Positions 19,799-33,400 of a stretch of DNA of 64,000 nucleotides are shown piece after piece (the first letter of the stretch is position 1; each line of letters starts with the position of its first letter). The DNA comes from Closterium sp. NIES-65 (taxonomy: Eukaryota; Streptophyta; Zygnematophyceae; Desmidiales; Closteriaceae), in NCBI GenBank assembly GCA_948144175.1, contig CANXME010002319.1, positions 226,765 through 290,764 on the forward strand, given 5' to 3'. A program made the position numbers and the translations under genes. Below the pieces are notes generated by a model that saw nothing but the letters and a program-made list of their open reading frames with translations, did not search any database and was not told the DNA's origin.

Positions 19799-22700
19799 AT
19801 GGAAGCCGACTGGGAGTTAGATTCAGACAACGAGGGAAAGCGATGGAGTCTCGGCCCGGCGTTCGACGACGCGGGTCAGCTCTCAGACGACGACCTTCTC
19901 ACTGACCTCGGGAGTACCGCCGCCATTCGAGGCGGCGATCTTCTCACTGACCTTAACGGTACCGCCATTCGAGACGGCGACCTTACTACGAGCAACCTCG
20001 AGAGCACCGCCGTTAGCGGCGGTTTCACTAGTGGTGTCGCCGGAAGAGACGGCCAAAGTAGCGATGCGAGCAACGGCGCGGGGATAAATCGCACGTCGCA
20101 GGCCAACGGCGCGTCAAACCTTAACGGCTCGCTAGACTATAACGGGAATAGTGAAAGTTCTGATCGACCTGGAAACGAGGAGGCCTTGCGATCCGCTGGC
20201 GGCATAGACGGCGAAGCTGTCAGTCTACGCGCTGCGGACGAGGGGAGGGAGTCCCAGGTCAATTTTGCGCGAGCCAACGGGTCGCGCGACGCCGGGGAGC
20301 AGAGCGTGAGGGTAGCTGCGCAGTTGGAAGTCTGCGCGGAGCAGAGCGGGGCTGGCGACGTGGGTGGCAGAAGGGAGGACACAGCAGATGGAACGCATGT
20401 AGCGGCAGTTGCGCCTGAATTGGCGCCGCATAGGGAGGAGCGGAGTGCTGAGTCAACAGGGCCGTCAGTGAGTTCACTCGCGCCCGATTTAGCGCCAGAA
20501 GAAACGTCCGCCGGAGGATTGGCAAACGGGAGCGGCGAGTGGGTGGGGAAGGAGCCTGCGGAAGGTGTGAGGGAGGCCAATGGTGCAACGGATGCAGACG
20601 AGGGGAGACGAGGGCAAGGAAAGAGTGGTAGTGAGGAGAGCAGCGCAGTGAATAGGTCGGGGGAGATTAGGGTCGGTTTGAAGGACATAAAGAGGAGTGG
20701 CATGGGGAGTAATGGTGGGAGTGGGAGCTTTGTAGCGAGTGTGAGCGATAGGGGTAGCGGGAGCGGTATTGGTGGCGGTAAACCAAGTGACAAGGGGAGA
20801 GCAGTGATTGGAAAGGCGCAGGTGGGAAGTGGAGTGGGGGCGCGGATACAGACGGGCGAGGCGGGGGGAGCGGGAGGAGGGGGAGGGGCAGGGGGAAGGG
20901 TAGAAGGGGGATCGGGGCGGATGTCAGTCCGCCAGCAGAGCCCTCGCCCTTCCGCTGCCTTCGCCTCCCCCACACGCTCAGGCCCTGGCACCAGGGGGAT
21001 AGCACCAGGGGGAGGGGGAAGCGGAGGAGGCGGAACAAGAGGGGCGCAGGGGGTGGTTGGCCGGTCGCCTTCAGAGGAGCGAAGGAGGGCAAACACGGGC
21101 AGTCCGGGCAGCAGAGGCAAGTCCGACAGCCCTGCCAGGAGAGGCAGTCCGGGCAGCTTGGGCAGCGTTAAACGACCGGATTGGGCGAGCGGGATTGGCC
21201 CGCTGACCAGCAGTTACAGCCCAGAGCTAGCGGGCAGGAAAGCAGGGGGCGGGGGGATGGGGGGTTTGGGTTCTTTATCCCTGGACCGGCATAGCATTGC
21301 TGTGACTGGGAGGTGGAGTGATCCCGGGTGGTTGGGCATCAGGGGAAGGGCAGGGGCGCTGGGGGGGGCGCAAGGGGGAGTGCAAGGGGGAGCGCAAGGG
21401 AGAGTGCAGGGGGGAGCTTTGGGGGGAGTGCGGGGAACTGTGGGGCAAAGTGCGGAGAGAGCAGTGGTTGCAGGGAAGGGGAGTGGGCGCGTGGGGAGTC
21501 CGAGTGGAAGGAGGGATGCAGCGCCAGGAACAGCAGGGGGGAAGGCAGGGGGGAGATTCGAGGGGGCGGATAGGGCGGGTGTGAGTGGCGCAGCAGGGAG
21601 GGCCGGGGGAAGTCCTTTGAGACGAAATGGCGCAGCAGGGGGGAAGGCGGAAGAGAGAGCAGGAGGTGTTGGCGGGGGACGAGTAGGTGAGAGAGCAGGC
21701 AGTGGGGGCGGGGGTGGGGGACGAATAAGCCCTAGTCGTGTAGGCTCAACAGCGGCATTCGCATCCCCATCACTTGCAGCATCAGCGTCAGTGGCAGGAG
21801 GAAATGCGAGTGCAAATGCGAGTGCCCGCAGGCGGATAGCCTTTGGCAGCAGTGTGAGCTTCAACGCGGCTGCCTCGTCATATTCCCCCCCGTCAAGCTC
21901 TGTCGCTGCTCCCACTGCCGCCTCTCTTGCCAGGCGAGCCGCCAACCTCCGCTCCCACCTCGCCTCCCTCACCTCCTCCCCCACTTTCACCGCCCCTACT
22001 GCTGCCCCTGTTGCTGCCTCTGCCACTCGCGCAACACCTGCTGCTGCCGCTGCCACTGCAGCTGCTGTTGCTGGGGCTGCCACGCGTAGGAGCATGGGTA
22101 CAGGGAGCAACAGTACCTCTGCATCTCAATCTGCGTCTCACTCTGCTTCTGCCTCTACCTCGGGTTCCGCGCCTGTCTCTGCACACCCCTCTGTTTCCAG
22201 CAGCCCAGTCGTTGCCCCAACGCCTGCCCCTTGCGATCCCCCACTGACTGCTTTTGAGGCGCCTCAAAAGTCGTCTCACTCTCAATTTGCCTCTGCCTCT
22301 GCCTTGGGTTCTGCACCTGCCTCTGCATACCCCTCTGTCTCCAGCAGCCCTGTCGTTGCCCCAACGCCCGCGCCTTGTGATCCCCCACTGACTGCTGCTG
22401 GGGTTCCTCCTGGCATTTATGAGGGTATGCAGGGCGTTTCCCCTGCTGTCAACAGTGCATCCTCATCATCTGATCCCTCCCCTGATGTGGTCAACACCAC
22501 CAGCACCTTCACTTCTGCTGCTGCTGCTGCTGCTGCTGGTGGTGGTGAATCCAATGCTGCTGTTGCCGGCAGTGATCGAATGGGTGACACTGTGAGTGCT
22601 GTAGATAGGGTAGGAAGTGTGGAGTTGGAGGTGGGGAGAGATGAGGGAAGAGAGGAGGAAAGGGAGGAGAGAACAGAGGAGGGAAGAGAGGTGGACGAAA

Positions 22701-23254
22701 GCGTGGTGGAGGAAAGAGAAGAGGATGAAGGGATGACTCTGCAGGAGATTAGCGGTGACAAGCAGGCGGGGACAAGAGATCAAGACCAAGTAGCAGAGGG
22801 ATGGGAGAAGGAGGAGGAGGAGGAAGGCGGCAAGACAGACTCGCTAAAGACAGCAGAGAGGTCAACACAAGCAGCAGAAGCCAGTGCTGCGATGCCTAAC
22901 GCGATTCCCAGCATGCACAGCCTTGTGACAGCACCTGCTGTCACACCAGCAGCTGTAGTGTCATCCGCTGCAGCAGCATCAGCATCAGCATCACCAAGCA
23001 AGCCATCACAACAACCAGCGTCTCCAGTACCATCATTGCTATCACCGTCACCATTACCATCACCATCACGGTTATCATCACTGGCAGGGTCAAGAGGAGC
23101 ATCATCACCAGCAGCAACGGGAGCATCAATGCCAGTATCATCACCAGAACGAGGAGGAGGAGGAGGGGGAGGGAGCTTGGGTGGCAGGGCAAGAGTGTCG
23201 CCTAGAGAGCTGCGGGTGATGCCGGGTCCTGATGTGCGCGGCACAGATGACACG
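19799..23254 (+). CDS. AIR9: AIR9 exon 1: acidic then basic Ser/Gly-rich microtubule-binding region
   Basis: The 1152-codon first exon opens MEADWELDSDNEGKRWSLGP, continues acidic for about 200 residues, then becomes Gly/Ser/Arg-rich (RRGSPGSLGSVKRPDWASGI, repeated GGAQGG units) and Ala/Ser/Pro-rich. In AIR9 the basic Ser-rich segment binds microtubules. A coding repeat (about 22140-22395, two copies of a segment ending PTPAPCDPPLTA) is split by a perfect palindrome that encodes FEAPQK. The exon ends RVMPGPDVRGTDDT before a GTGGGT donor that is itself repeated. The region is three times longer than expected, mainly through low-complexity expansion. Confidence 0.8.
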
Positions 23255-24365
23255 GTGGGTGGCAGAGATGACACGGTGGGTGGCAGAGATGACACGGTGG
23301 GTGGCAGAGATGACACGGTGGGTGGCAGAGATGACACGGTGGGTGGCAGAGATGACATCCTGCCTCCTCTTTTCCCCAACCCCCTCTGCCTCCCCTCTCC
23401 GGCACATTGACCTGTGTTCGCAGCGCATTAGAAGCCGCAAGGCCAACATGCTGCACCTGCACACATCCCCCCTTCACCATCACCCATGTAGCCCCCCCCC
23501 ATCCCATCTCCCCTTTCCAGCACATTGACCTGCGCTCGCAGCGCATCAGAAGCCTCAAGGCCCACACGCTGCACCTGCACACACATGTGCCGTCGTCCTT
23601 CTCCTCTCCTCCCCCCTCCCCTCTCATCATCATCCCTCAGTCCCCTTCTTCAGCGTGTGCTCGCAGCGCATCACAAGCGCCCCCCCTCAGTCCTCTTCTC
23701 CTCCTCCCTCCTCTTCTCCTTCCCCCTCCCCTCTCATCCCCATCCCTCAACTCCCCCCTACCAGCGCGTTGACCTGCGGTCGCAGCGCATCAGAAGCCTC
23801 AAGGCTGACACCCTGCACCTGCCGCCTTCTCCCCCTACACACATTCCGTAACCGTCCCTCCCTCCCTCCTCCCCTACATCTCCCCTTCCCCCCTCATTCC
23901 CCCTCACCAGCGCGTGGACCTGCGGTCGCAGCGCATCACAAGACTCAATTCCCACACGCTGCACCTGCACACACACGTCATCCGCATTCCCCCTTCCCCG
24001 TCACCCATGTAACCCCCCCTGATCCCACCTCCCCTCAAATCACCAGCGGGTGGACCTGCGGTCGCAGCGCATCAGAAGCCTCAAGGCAGATACGCTGCAC
24101 CTGCCGCCTGCTGCTCAGGTGGGCTTGTGGCAGGTGCTGCTCAGGTGCTGCTCAGGTGCTGCTCAGGTGCTGCTCAGGTGTGGGGCAGTGGGCTCACCGT
24201 GGCTGAGGCAGGCGCTATAGACTGTGTGGGTGTGCGTGCCTCATGGGGTCGCATGCCTGTTGATGCCCCTGCGCTTCTGATTCTGCTTGTGTGCCCTTAT
24301 TCGTACCCCCGTTTGCTAACGTCTGCGTGTGCATGTCTGTGTGCGTGTGTGTGCGTGCGTGTGTG

Positions 24366-24412
<47 letters not shown>

Positions 24413-27400
24413 CTGTGTGCATACATATGTGCATGTGTGCTTTCATCCATGTGTGCATGCATGCGTGCATCCATGTCACAGTTTGTGTATCTGAGGGGCA
24501 ACAAGCTGACAGCAATGGACGGCATCGAGCGTCTCAAGAAGGTCAAGGTGAGTCAACGCTGGTCAAGGTGAGTCAACGCTGGTCAAAGCAAGCTCAAAGC
24601 GAGTCAAGGCCAGTGAGTTCAAAGGAAGCTCACAACAATGGACGGCATCGAGCGACTAAAAAAGGTCAAGGAGAGACAACGCTGGTCAAGGTGAGTCAAC
24701 GCCGGTCAAGGTGAGTCAACAAGGTCAAAGCTGGTAAACAAAGTAAAAAAAGGTGCTAACCATGAGCCACAACTCAGCCCCGTGCGTGCTCTCCCTCCTC
24801 TCTCCCCATCCCTGCTTCAAACCCTCCCCTTCCACCCCATCTCCCCCACCGGGCCCTAGACGTGAGCTGCAGCCAGCTGACCTCTCTGTTCCACCACTCC
24901 ATTCTCTCCAATCTCCCCCCCCGCGGCCTGCCTTCCCCCCACCGCCCCCTTCCCCCTTCATCAGTGCCCGCCTTCCCCCCACCGCCCCCTTCCCCCTCCA
25001 CCTCCCCAGGTGCTAGACCTGATCTACAGCCAGCTGACCTCACTCTTCCACCTCTCCCTTCTCGGCAATCTCCCCCCCTCCTCCACCACCCCAGGTGCTA
25101 GACGTAAGCTACAACCAGCTGGGAGAGGCTTCCCTGGCGCCACTAGCTGCATGCGCGTCCCTGCAGGTGAGTGACAGACAACGGTGAGGAGGATTTGAGT
25201 GCGGTGAGAAGGAGTCAGCACGGGGCGTGCACCACACCCACCCCAGGTGCTAGACGTGAGCTACAACCAGCTGGGAGAGGCTTCCCTGGCGTCACTAGCT
25301 GCATGCGCGTCCCTGCAGGTGAGTGACAGCGAGGCGGCGGTGAGGAGGAGTTGTGTGCGGTGAGGAGTCACGTGTGGTGAGAAGGAATATTGTGTGGTGA
25401 GAAACAGCTGTGTGCGGTGAGAATGAGTGCATCATCCCATTCCTTATGTCCTGGACGTGAGTTACGACCAGCTGCCTCCTTGGCGCTGGTGCTTGATTGT
25501 GCCGTCGCGGATGGACTCGTTAAAGGTTGTTTCATCACAAAGCACAGCCCTGTGCTCTCTCAGTCCTGTCCCCACGCCGGGACTGCAGCTCCAGTCCCGA
25601 AGCTGGGACACGCGGTGCAGGTGGTGCAGCGTATGAGCGGTCGGTGCAGCGTATGAGCGGGCGGTGCTGTGTTCAACACTCACGCTCACCACTGTGACAA
25701 ATGCTTCTTCCCCTGCCCCTCTCCTTCTCTCCGAACTCTCTCCCCCTTTCCCACAGCAAGTATTCCTGGGCGGGCAACCACATCGCCTCCCTCGCATCTC
25801 TTTTGAGTCAGCTCAGAAGTCCGTCTCCTTTCCCCCTTTCTCCCACTTTCTCCCCCTCCCCCTTTCCCCCAGCAACTATTCCTAGCGGGCAACCACATCT
25901 CCTCCCTCACATCTCTTTTGAGTTGACTGAAAAGTTGCTCCTTTCCCCCCATCTCCCCCTCCCTTCTCCCCACCACAGCAACTGTTCCTGGCGGGTAACC
26001 ACATCTCCTCCCTCGCATCACTGCCTCGACTCCCCTCCCTCGAGGCATGGGTCCTGCTATTTTCCCATGCCCACGCCACACCCACACTACACGCACGCCA
26101 CACCCACGCCACACCCACGCCATGCCCATACTACTCCCACGCTACTCCCACGCTACTCCCACGCTACTCCCACGCTACTCCCACGCCATGCCCATGCCAT
26201 GCCTGCTCTTTCCCATGCCATGCCCACGTTCTCCTTACCTTCGTGCCTCCTGCTTCACACTCGTTCCATCCAATGCAACCGTTGCCATGCACACTGTTTC
26301 TCTCTCCCCTCCCCATCCCCCTCTCTCCTACCCTCAGCTGCTTCTCTCTCCTCCCACCCCAACCCAACCCCTCTTCACCTCTGTTCCCTCTCTTTCCTTA
26401 CTCCACCCCATGCTTTCCCCCGTCCGTTCTCCCACCCACCCTGTCACCCATCCACCCTCCCGTCACCCACCCACCCCTCTACCCACTACACCCCTCAGTT
26501 TCTCTCAGTGTCTCAGAATTCGCTCTGTCTCATTGACATGCCGTCCCAACCCCGCCTCAAGGTGCGCATCCACAACCTGTCTCAACCGAGCTGAACCGAG
26601 CATAGCACAAACACACCCCCCTCCCTACTGCACCCGCCAGTTCCTCTCCTGCCACCAATCTTCCTGTCTCTCTGTTTTCCAATCTGCCCCTCTCTCTGTT
26701 TTCCAATCTGCCCCTCTCTCTGTTTTCCAATCTGCCCCTCTCTCTGTTTTCCAATCCGCCCCTCTCTCTGCTTTCCAATTTGCCCCTCTCTCTGTTTTCC
26801 AATCCGCCCCTCTCTCTGCTTTCCAATCCGCCCCTCTCTCTGTTTTCTAATCTGCTCCTCTCTTTTCCACCAGGTGCTCACAGCCAGTAGCAACAGCATC
26901 GCCTCCTTCGAATCTAGTCGGATTTTGAGAGCCCTCTGAAACCATCTCTCTGCCAATTCGCCTCTTTCTTCTGCCTCTCTTTGCCCACACACAATCTGCC
27001 CCCTCCAGGTGGTCACAGCCAGCAGCAACAGCATCGCCTCCTTCGAATCCTTCCCCCTCCTGCCCGCTCTGGAGGTCCGTGCCCCACCTTGCCCCACCTT
27101 GCCCCACCTTGCCCCACCTTGCCCCACCTTGCCCCACCTTGCCCCACCTTGCCCCACCTTGCCCCACCTTGCCCCACCTTGCCCCACCTTGCCCCACCTT
27201 GCCCCACCTTGCCCCACCTTGCCCCACCTTGCCCCACCTTGCCCCACCTTGACCCACCTTGACCCACCTTTCCCCACCTTGACCCACCTTTTTCCCACCT
27301 TGACCCACCTTTTTCCCACCTTGACCCACCTTGCCCTTCTTACCCGCCCTAGAGGCCCCTGCCCCACCTTGCCCGCCTACCTATCCATGCTCCGAGTGCC

Positions 27401-30400
27401 ATGCCCTCTGAGCCCTGTGCCCCATGCTCCATGTACCCGTGTTCCATGCCCTTTGTGCTCTTTGCTCCGTGCCATGCAACTCTCCACCCCCTAGAGGACG
27501 CCCCTGCTCCCCCCATAGAGGGTAGCTGAGAGGGGCAGCGCCAATAAGCCTCTCCTTCGCTCCCTCCCTTTCCCCCTTCTCCTGCGCCCAACTAACAGCA
27601 CCTGCGTCTGGACGACAACCCAATAGAGGACGTCCCTGCTCCCTCCATAAGGGATAATTGTGAGGGGCAGAGCCAGCGAACCTTCCTCTTCTACCTCCCT
27701 CTCCCCCCCCCACCAACTAACAGCACCTGCAACTGGATGACAACCCCATAGAGGACGCCCCTGCTCTCCTAATCGAGGAGAACAGTGAGGGGCCTCAGCC
27801 TTGTTCTCCTTCACCCTTTCCCTCTTTACCCCCCTTCAGCACCTGCGTCTGGACGACAACCCAATAGAGGACGCCCCTGCTCCGCACTTGGCTGCCATTC
27901 TGCTCGCCGCCTCCTCTCTTCTCTCCTTCAACTCCTCAGGTGCCTCCTCCTCCTCCCTGCTCTCCTTATCCTGCAGGGTGTTTTTGAGAATTCTCAAAAA
28001 CATCCTCCTCCCTGCTCTCCTCACCTTCCTTGTCTTGTATCCCTCCCCTCCTTGTATTTATTCTCAGACATAAATGCAGCAGCTTGTGCTTCATGTTTGC
28101 GCGTGCGCACCTCTGCATGTGTGCGCGCCTCTGCATGTGTGCGCGCCTCTGCATGTGTGCGCGCCTCTGCATGTGTGTGCGCCTCTGCATGTGTGCGCGC
28201 CTCTGCATGTGTGCGCTTCTGTGTGCCTGTGTGTGTGCGTGCATGCGTGCATGTCTCTGTGTGTTTACCCGTGGATGTGCGCACGCGCATGCATGCATGC
28301 ATGTGTGTGTGAGCAGCTATAAGTGATGATGAGCGTTTAGCAGTGGAAGAAGCGGGGGGAGGGCACGGGCCCATGTGTGTGCGCATGGGATGGCTGCCTC
28401 CGTCCCCTTCCATTAGCGACATACCAGGTACCACCTGTGGTGGGTGAATGGCGCTTGCAGGCTCACAAGGTGGGGTTGGGAGGGGAGGGCACGGGCCCAT
28501 GTGTGTGCATGGGGTGGCCGCCGCCGTCCCCTCTAATTGATGTCATACCAGGTAGGTACCACCTATGTCTCTGCTCCTCACAGCAATTGCTTGCTACAGG
28601 TGCCCACATGTGTGGGGGGAGGGCACGGGCCCATGTGTGTGCGCATGGGATGGCTACCACCACCTCTTCCTCTGCTCCTCACCTCACCCACCCCTGCCCC
28701 TCGTGTAATGAGTCGAGTTTTGAGTCGACTCAAAACCGGGCCCATGTGTGTGCGCATGGGATGGCTACCACCTCTTCCTCTGCTCCTCACCCACCCCTGC
28801 CCCTCCCCTTGCCCCTGCACCTCCACCTGTTCCTACCACTGTCCCTGCCCTCACATTCATCTGGCCCCCCTCCCCCCTCCCCCCTCTCGTCTCTCACCTT
28901 CCCACTCCCCATTCCCCCTTCCCCTCTCCCTCGTTCCCTCCTCCCTTCTTCCCTCTCCCCACTTCCCCAGCCTCCCTGGTGTCTTTCCTGGCGGCCCACT
29001 GGGCACCCATGCTCCCTGCCGGCTACACCCTTTGCCTCGCTGCTGCTGGACCGCCCCATACCTTTTCAATCCCTCAACTGTGTGTGCCTGCCCTGTGTCT
29101 CCGTTCCCCCCCCACCTCCCCCTGTCCTCCCAGCCTCCCTGGTGACCTTTCTCGCCACCCACTGGGCATCAACGCTTCCTGCCGGCTTCACCCTCTCGTC
29201 GCTGCTGCTCGACCGGCCCATAGAGGACCGCCCCTGCCACTGCCGCCTGCTGCTGCAGCGCACTGGTGGTGGTGCACGGGCGAGGGAGGATGGGGAGGAG
29301 GATTGGGGCGAGGATGGGGTGAAAGATGGGGGGCAGGATGGGGGGAAGGATGGGGGGAAGGATGGGGGGAAGGATGGGGGGAAGGATGGGGGGAAGGATG
29401 GGGGGAAGGATGGGGGGAAGGATGGGGGACCAGATAGGGAGGAGGTTGTGGGTGAGGATGTGGGAGTTGAAGAGAGAGAGGAGGGAGTTGGGCCAAGGGA
29501 GAGGGGAAAGGAGAGGGAGGGAGGGGAGGAGGAATCATCAGTGTCATCGGGTGTGGCGATGCGGTATGAGTGGCTGCGGCGGGGCAAAGGGGCTGCGGAG
29601 TTCAGCGCCATTCCCGATGCTGAGGGGGAGGTGAGGAGGCATCTTTGAAAAATTTCAGGGCGATAAGAAAGTGGGAGGGCCATGTGTTCTCTTTCGCCAC
29701 TGCCCACCCTCCCACCCTTTGGGCCACCATAGCCATTGCTATATCCTGCTCATCACAACCACTGCTACACTACACTGGCCTTGGCCCACAACATTCATCA
29801 AATCCCAACCCATCTCACTACACACACCCCTTCTCAGATGTGCATGCATGCCTTGCTGTGCGGTGCACCTTTTGCCTCCATGCCTTGTCGTATTTCTCAA
29901 TAAGCTTACTGTCCACCCTCTCTCATCTCATCCCACCAGATGTACACGCCCTCCTTCTCAGACGTGCGCGTGTCACTCACCGTCCGTCCTTCCCACACCC
30001 GTCCCTCCATCCCACCACCCTGTCGCCCATCCCACCACCCTGTCGCCCATCCCACCACCCTGTCGCCCATCCCACCACCCTGTCGCCCATCCCACCACCC
30101 TGTCGCCCATCCCACCACCCTGTCGCCCATCCCACCACCCTGTCGCCCATCTCACCACCCTGTCGCCCATCTCACCACCCTGTCGCCCATCCCACCACCC
30201 TGTCGCCCATCTCACCAGGTCTACACGCCCTCCTTCTCAGACGTGCATGCGTGTCTCGCTGTGCGCTGCACCCCGCTGCTCCACGGCCAGCCCTGCACGC
30301 CCCTTATCCTCACCACGCCGCTGGTCGTCCCTGGTAGGTCCCCTCTCCCACTCCCAGGGGTTGTGTTTTCTCAGACGTGCATGCGTGTCTCGCTGTGTGC

Positions 30401-33400
30401 TGCACCCCGCTGCTCCACGGCCACCCCTGCACGCCACTCCTCCTCACCTCTCCACCAGTCGCCCCTGGTACGTTCCCTCTCCCACCCACTCCCATGAGGA
30501 GGTGTGTGTTCCCACTACCACGGCCAGCCCTGCACGCCACTCCTCCTCACCACGCCGCCAGTCATCCCTGGTATGTTCCCAATTCAACACCAGAGACGAC
30601 CAGTGTATGTATGTGCCATGCTGTGAGGTCGTGTGGTGTCTCGCTGTGCGCTGCACCCCGCTGCTCCACGCCCAGCCCTGCACGCCCCTCCTCCTCACCA
30701 CGCCGCCAGTGGCCCCTGGTAGGTGAATACCCCTCACCTCACCCATGCACCCATGCACTTATGCACCATGCATCCATGGTCCCATGCACATGCATTCCTG
30801 CACACAGGTCCCGGCATTCCGCGAGTGCAGCATGTGTCGCTGGGATGAGCAGGTGACCATGAGCGGGTCACCATGTCCATGAGCGTCACCTATGGGAGGG
30901 GAGGCGGTGGAGGGGGGTGTGCTGACTGCTGCTGTATGTGTATTTGTGTGTTTGTGCTTGCGCATGTGTGTGTGTGCTTGCGCATGTGTGTGTGTGCTTG
31001 CGCATCTGTGTGTGTGCTTGCGCATCTGTGTGTGTGCTTGCGCATCTGTGTGTGTGCTTGCGCATCTGTGTGTGTGCTTGCGCATCTGTGTGTGTGCTTG
31101 CGCATCTGTGTTTGTGCTTGCGCATCTGTGTTTGTGCTTGCGCATCTGTGTTTGTGCTTGCGCATCTGTGTGTGTGCTTGCGCATCTGTGTGTGTGCTTG
31201 CGCATCTGTGTTTGTGCTTGCGCATCTGTGTGTGTGCTTGCGCATCTGTGTGTGTGCTTGCGCATCTGTGTGTGTGCTTGCGCATCTGTGTGTGTGCTTG
31301 CGCATCTGTGTGTGTGCTTGCGCATCTGTGTGTGTGCTTGCGCATCTGTGTTTGTGCTTGCGCATCTGTGTTTGTGCTTGCGCATCTGTGTGTGTGCTTG
31401 CGCATCTGTGTTTGAACCTCTCACGCCTGACGGCCTCCATGCAACCATGCCCCCACACAGGTCCCGGCATCCCGCAAGTGCAGCACATGTTGCTGGGAGG
31501 GGAGGTGGTGGAGCCTACGTGTGGGTGTGCACATGTGTGTTTGAATCTCTCATGACTGACTGCCTCCCTTCATTATGCTCCCACAGAGGTCCCGGCATAC
31601 CACGAGTGCACCATGTGTCGCTGGGCGGCGGTGGAGGGGGGCTTGGCGAGGAGACTGTGTGTGTGTGTGTGTTCTCGTCTCAGCTGATGTGTGTTTATCT
31701 TGCATGAATGCATGTGTGTGTGTGCATCCATGCAGGCCCGGGCATACCACGAGTGCACCATGTGTCGCTGGGAGGGGAGGCGGTGGAGGGGGGCGTGCTG
31801 ACTGCCATGGTGGAGGTGGGGTGGAGCTCGGGCGAGCCAGGGCCGTGCCAGTACAGGTGAGAAGGAGGGAGAGGGTTGCCCATGCCAGTACAGGTGCGAG
31901 TGATAGAGAGGATACCCAGCCTTTGACTGCCAAGGTGGAGTATTGAGCACAGATCTTTAGGGGTGTGAGGGCGGTGTGCTGCTGACAGCCATGGTGGAGG
32001 TGGGGTGGAGCTCGGGTGAGCCAGGGCCGTGCCAGTACAGGTGGGAGGGGGGCCATGCCAGTACAGGTGCTAGCTAGGACAGTGCAGTGCAGTAAAACCT
32101 CCAAGATGCTTCAAGATTCTCCCTCTCGGTTGCCCCTCCCCTAGGCTTTTTCTCCTTCGTTGCACTTTCCCTACCCACCCACCCAACCTTACCCTGCGCT
32201 TGTTCTCGCCCCCTCCCCTGTCCCTCCCAAACCAACGCCTCCTCTTCCTCCTTCTCTACACCCCTCCTCCCATCCCCACCCCCCACCTGTCAGCTGGACC
32301 CGCTTGGCACCCACAGCTCAGGGCGGGACAACAAGGGAGGAGGTGCAGAGGGGTGGGGAGGAGTACTCCCTCTCACTGCACGACGTGGGGTGTGTGCTGC
32401 AGCTCGCCTTCACCCCGGTGTCTGCTGCAGGGGTGAGGGGGGAACCCGCCTCCGCCACCTCTCCCCCCATTGCTGCCGGTGAGAATGGGTGCAGAGGGGT
32501 GGGGAGCGGTGGGTGTGTGCTGCAGCTCGCCTTCACCCCGGTGTCTGCTGCAGGGGTGAGGGGGGAACCCGCCTCTGCCACCTCTCCCCCCATTGCTGCT
32601 GGTGAGAGTGGCTGCTTGGTGAGAGTGGCTGCTTGGTGGAGTGGGCGCAGAGGAGTGCTGCTGGGGGATCTTATGCCTATGATAGCTCACTTTCGCCCCA
32701 CTCTTATCCCCATGCTTCCCCCCATGCTTCCCTCCACGCTTCCCCCCACGCCCTTCCCCCTCCCCCCTCCAGCGCCCCCCCAGGTGCAGCAGGTGGCGGT
32801 GGAGGGGGAAGCACTGCTGGGGGGAGCGCTGCGGGCGAGTCTATGCTTATTTATGCCGGCTCATCTCCTTCCCCTTCCCCCTCCCTCTCTTCCTTCTTTC
32901 TCCAGCGCCCCCCCAGGTGCAGCAGGTGGTGGTGGAGGGGGAGGCGCTGCTGGGGGGAGTGCTGCAGGTGATGCTATACCTATGCGGGCTCACTCTCTCC
33001 CCATGCTCCCCCCCATGCTTCCCCCCCGTTTCCCTCTACGCCCTTCCCCCTCCCCCCATCCAGCGCCCCCCCAGGTGCAGCAGGTGGCAGTGGAGGGGGA
33101 GGCGCTGCTGGGGGGAGTGCTGCGGGCGAGGGGAACTTATTTTGGGGGAGCAGAGGGGGCGAGTTTGCTGCAGTGGTTCCGGGAGGAGGGGGGGAAGGCG
33201 GAGGGGGGGTTGGAGGAGGGGGGGAAGGCGGAGGGGGGGTTGGAGGAGGGGGAAGACGGAAGGAGTGCGGCCGGTGCTGGTAGCAACAGTGGTCGTTTGC
33301 GGTGAGTGAGTGGGGCGTGGGTGGTGCTGGGGTGTTATGGGTGCTGCTGGGGTGTTATGGGTGGTGCTGGGGTGTTATGGGTGGTGCTGGGGTGGTATGA

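Noticed and set aside
20137-22110. Long Pro/Leu-rich minus-strand frames opposite AIR9 exon 1
   Set aside because: Shadows of a GC-rich exon with low-complexity content; the plus-strand frame leads in phase into the AIR9 LRR exons.
26047-26850. 267-codon Ser/Pro/Phe-rich frame
   Set aside because: Driven by CCCACGCTACTC and CTGTTTTCCAATCTGCCC repeats in introns; only 26499-26561 within it, read in another frame, is AIR9 coding.
30890-31707. Cys/Val-rich and His/Lys-rich frames on both strands
   Set aside because: Translation of the 20-bp GTGTGTGCTTGCGCATCTGT array inside an AIR9 intron; no family resemblance.
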